Made by a program: the position numbers and the translations under genes. This document shows, piece after piece, positions 62,332-64,000 of a DNA stretch of 64,000 nt (the stretch's first letter is position 1; each line of letters begins with the position of its first letter). The DNA lies in assembly GCA_031423955.1 (NCBI GenBank), contig JANPGJ010000162.1, positions 1 to 64,000 of the forward strand, read 5' to 3'. The notes under the pieces were generated by a model that searched no databases, was not told the origin of the DNA, and saw only the letters and a program-made list of their open reading frames with translations. The stretch comes from JAEUOS01 sp031423955 (GTDB lineage Bacteria; Pseudomonadota; Gammaproteobacteria; Burkholderiales; JAEUOS01).

Positions 62332-63114
62332 ATGGAACTCCCGATCAACCAGTTCAAGCGCAACCTGGCCGCAGGCAAACCGCAAATCGGCCTGTGGATG
62401 AGCCTGTGGGCGCATCAGGTGGTTGAAGCCTGCGCGCCCGCCGGTTTCGACTGGCTGCTGCTCGATACCGAGCACGCGCCCAACGATCCGCACCTGATCA
62501 ATACTCAGTTGATGGCCGCGCGCGGCATCGACGGCGCCTGCCCGTCACACGCGGTGGTGCGGCCGGCATGGAACGACCTGGTGCTGATCAAGCGCTATCT
62601 CGACATCGGCGCGCAGACCCTGCTGCTGCCGTACGTGCAAAACGCCGGGGAAGCGGCCGCCGCCGTCGCTGCCACCCGCTTTCCGCCTGATGGCGTGCGT
62701 GGCGTGGCCGGCAGCAGCCGCGCCGCCGGCTATGGCTGGATCAAGGATTACCTGAACAAGGCCAACGCGGAAATCTGCGTGCTGGTGCAGACCGAAACCC
62801 GCGAGGCCCTGGACAACCTCGATGCGATCTGCAAGGTCGACGGCGTCGACGGCGTATTCATCGGCCCCAATGACCTGGCGGCCGACATGGGACATCGCGG
62901 CGACATTCCGCATCCCGAAGTGCAGGCGGCGATCGCCGACGCGATTCGGCGGATTCGTGCGCACGGCAAGGCGCCAGGCATCCTGGTCGGCGAGGCTGAC
63001 GGCCAGCGCATGCTTGATCTGGGCGCCTTGTTTGTCGCCGTCGGCAGTGACCTGGGTCTGGTGCGGATGGGCGCCGGCGCGCTGGCTGCCAAGTTCGCTC
63101 GCAAGCCGTTCTGA
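62332..63114 (+). CDS. HpcH/HpaI-family class II aldolase (2-keto-3-deoxy acid aldolase)
   Basis: A 260-residue metal-dependent aldolase. Motifs: GLWMSLWAHQVVEACAPAGFDWLLLDTEHAPND (metal and base region), LLLPYVQNAGEA, the catalytic-type segment CVLVQTETREALDNLD with metal-binding Glu, and GVFIGPNDLAADMGH with metal-binding Asp. It cleaves 2-keto-3-deoxy acids to pyruvate and an aldehyde. The ATG at 62332 follows AAGGA. It begins 106 bp after the IlvD/Edd gene, and the two likely act in sequence. Confidence 0.9.
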   Translation: MELPINQFKRNLAAGKPQIGLWMSLWAHQVVEACAPAGFDWLLLDTEHAPNDPHLINTQLMAARGIDGACPSHAVVRPAWNDLVLIKRYLDIGAQTLLLPYVQNAGEAAAAVAATRFPPDGVRGVAGSSRAAGYGWIKDYLNKANAEICVLVQTETREALDNLDAICKVDGVDGVFIGPNDLAADMGHRGDIPHPEVQAAIADAIRRIRAHGKAPGILVGEADGQRMLDLGALFVAVGSDLGLVRMGAGALAAKFARKPF

Positions 63115-63158
63115 AGGATCGGCGGCATCCGGCTGCCGCCAGGCGGCCGGCCCCGGCC

Positions 63159-64000
63159 CTACTTCAGGAACGTGCCGTTGCGCCCGATCATTGTCAGGTC
63201 GACATAGGTCGAGCCATTGTGATTGGCGGGTGAGAAGCGCACGTTGAAACCGCCCAGGTCGAGGTTGTTGATCGATTCCATGGCGCTGATGAAGCGTTCG
63301 CGCGTCAGGTCGCGGCCGGCGCGCTTGAGCCCTTCGACAAATACCTTGGCTGCGATATAGCCTTCGATGCTGGTGAACGACAATTGCGCACCGGTGCTTG
63401 CCTTGACCGCGCGCTGATAGTCGCGCGCAAGCTGGGTCGTGCCGGAAAACGGGAACGGCATCACCTGCGAGATGGCCACGCCATAGCCGTCGCTGCCGAG
63501 TTCGTTGGCCAGCGCCTTGCTGCCGACAAACGACACATTGTGGAATTGGCCGGCGTAGCCCGCGAGCTTGGCGGCGCGCACGAACGCCGCGACCGACTTG
63601 TAGGCAGAAATCATCACGATCGCGTCCGGCCGCGGCAAAAGCAACGCCTTGACCGCCGTATCGACCTTGACGGTGTTGCGTTCCACCGTCGCGGTGACAG
63701 CGGTCTTCATGCTGCGCCTGGCGAGCGCGCGTTCGATGCCGGTCAACCCGGCGCGGCCGTAGGCATCATCCTGGAACAGGACGGCGATGTTGCGTATGCC
63801 CAACGAGGTCAACTGCTCAACGATCTTCTCGGTCTCGTCGTAATAGCTGGCGCGGACGTTGAAAATGTAGCGATTGAAGGGGCTGCGCAGGCTTTCCGCA
63901 CCGGTGAACGCGCCCACGAAAGGAACCTTGGCTTCACTGAAAATGGGGAGCGCCGCATTCGACGTTGGCGTCCCGACATAGCCGAACAAGGCGAAAACCC
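63159..64000 (-). CDS. Branched-chain-type ABC transporter substrate-binding protein, 5' part missing
   Basis: The frame is open through the right edge of the window, reading VFALFGYVGTPTSNAALPIF upstream, so at least the signal peptide and first lobe start lie outside. The visible 280 residues follow the periplasmic leucine-binding fold (VPFVGAFTGAESLR, NIAVLFQDDAYGRAGLTGIE, SFTSIEGYIAAKVFVEGLKRAG, with the C-terminal beta segment). It binds amino acids, amides or aromatic acids; the cargo is unknown. It is convergent with the aldolase gene. Confidence 0.88.
   Translation of the reverse strand, partial: VFALFGYVGTPTSNAALPIFSEAKVPFVGAFTGAESLRSPFNRYIFNVRASYYDETEKIVEQLTSLGIRNIAVLFQDDAYGRAGLTGIERALARRSMKTAVTATVERNTVKVDTAVKALLLPRPDAIVMISAYKSVAAFVRAAKLAGYAGQFHNVSFVGSKALANELGSDGYGVAISQVMPFPFSGTTQLARDYQRAVKASTGAQLSFTSIEGYIAAKVFVEGLKRAGRDLTRERFISAMESINNLDLGGFNVRFSPANHNGSTYVDLTMIGRNGTFLK

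Overview
The window is GC-rich DNA from a betaproteobacterium, most likely of the Burkholderiales/Rhodocyclales type. Evidence: the ribF-ileS pair, an ispH-fkpB / radC-rpmB-rpmG neighbourhood, a fimT-pilV-pilW-pilX-pilY1-pilE minor-pilin operon, a Bug/TctC-type binding protein and several aromatic-acid catabolic genes. No plasmid or prophage backbone is visible. It reads as chromosome with housekeeping blocks separated by accessory catabolic modules.

Layout. 1-5.1 kb: ileS (first codons only) and ribF, then purN, an RNA m5C methyltransferase, a PLD-family nuclease/lipase and an MscS channel; the last three overlap by ATGA. 5.3-11.1 kb: fatty-acid desaturase, rpmB-rpmG, an insertion sequence, radC, fkpB and ispH. 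The IS lies between radC and rpmB, is bracketed by an 11-bp direct repeat, and seems to supply the -35 half of the rpmB promoter. 11-20.5 kb: type IV pilus minor-pilin operon ending in a TonB-C-like gene whose 3' end overlaps ispH by 95 bp. 20.9-22.6 kb: a GT-B glycosyltransferase and a small exported protein.

22.9-29.1 kb: aromatic catabolism. A decayed feruloyl-CoA synthase is followed by fumarylacetoacetase, a type I extradiol dioxygenase, an SDR and a gentisate dioxygenase. 29.3-36.9 kb: DUF47-Pit phosphate uptake, a PcfJ-like protein, an MFS carrier, a 109-bp MITE-like element, an FKBP isomerase, a flavin-dependent LLM oxidoreductase and a cytidylate-kinase-like/BON fusion.

37.0-43.1 kb is the most unusual part. 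On one strand lie a nitroreductase-fold protein with the Glu-Tyr-Lys triad of iodotyrosine deiodinase, a Bug-type binding protein, a cytosolic B12/Fe-S reductive-dehalogenase-like protein with an internal duplication, an MFS carrier and an MBL hydrolase. This could be a small organohalide-processing module (inference).

43.4-49.1 kb: acetate module (acs, membrane protein, TPR protein, DUF4212 subunit, sodium:solute symporter) closed by a strong terminator, then tRNA-Ser(GGA). 50.3-56.8 kb: two large signalling proteins in tandem, a REC-class III cyclase-Ser/Thr kinase fusion and a CHASE/PAS/HisKA/REC/REC/Hpt hybrid kinase. 56.8-64 kb: M16 peptidase, greB, an IlvD/Edd dehydratase with an HpcH/HpaI aldolase (sugar-acid catabolism), and a truncated branched-chain-type ABC binding protein. 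Functional calls rest on reading motifs by eye; no database search was run.
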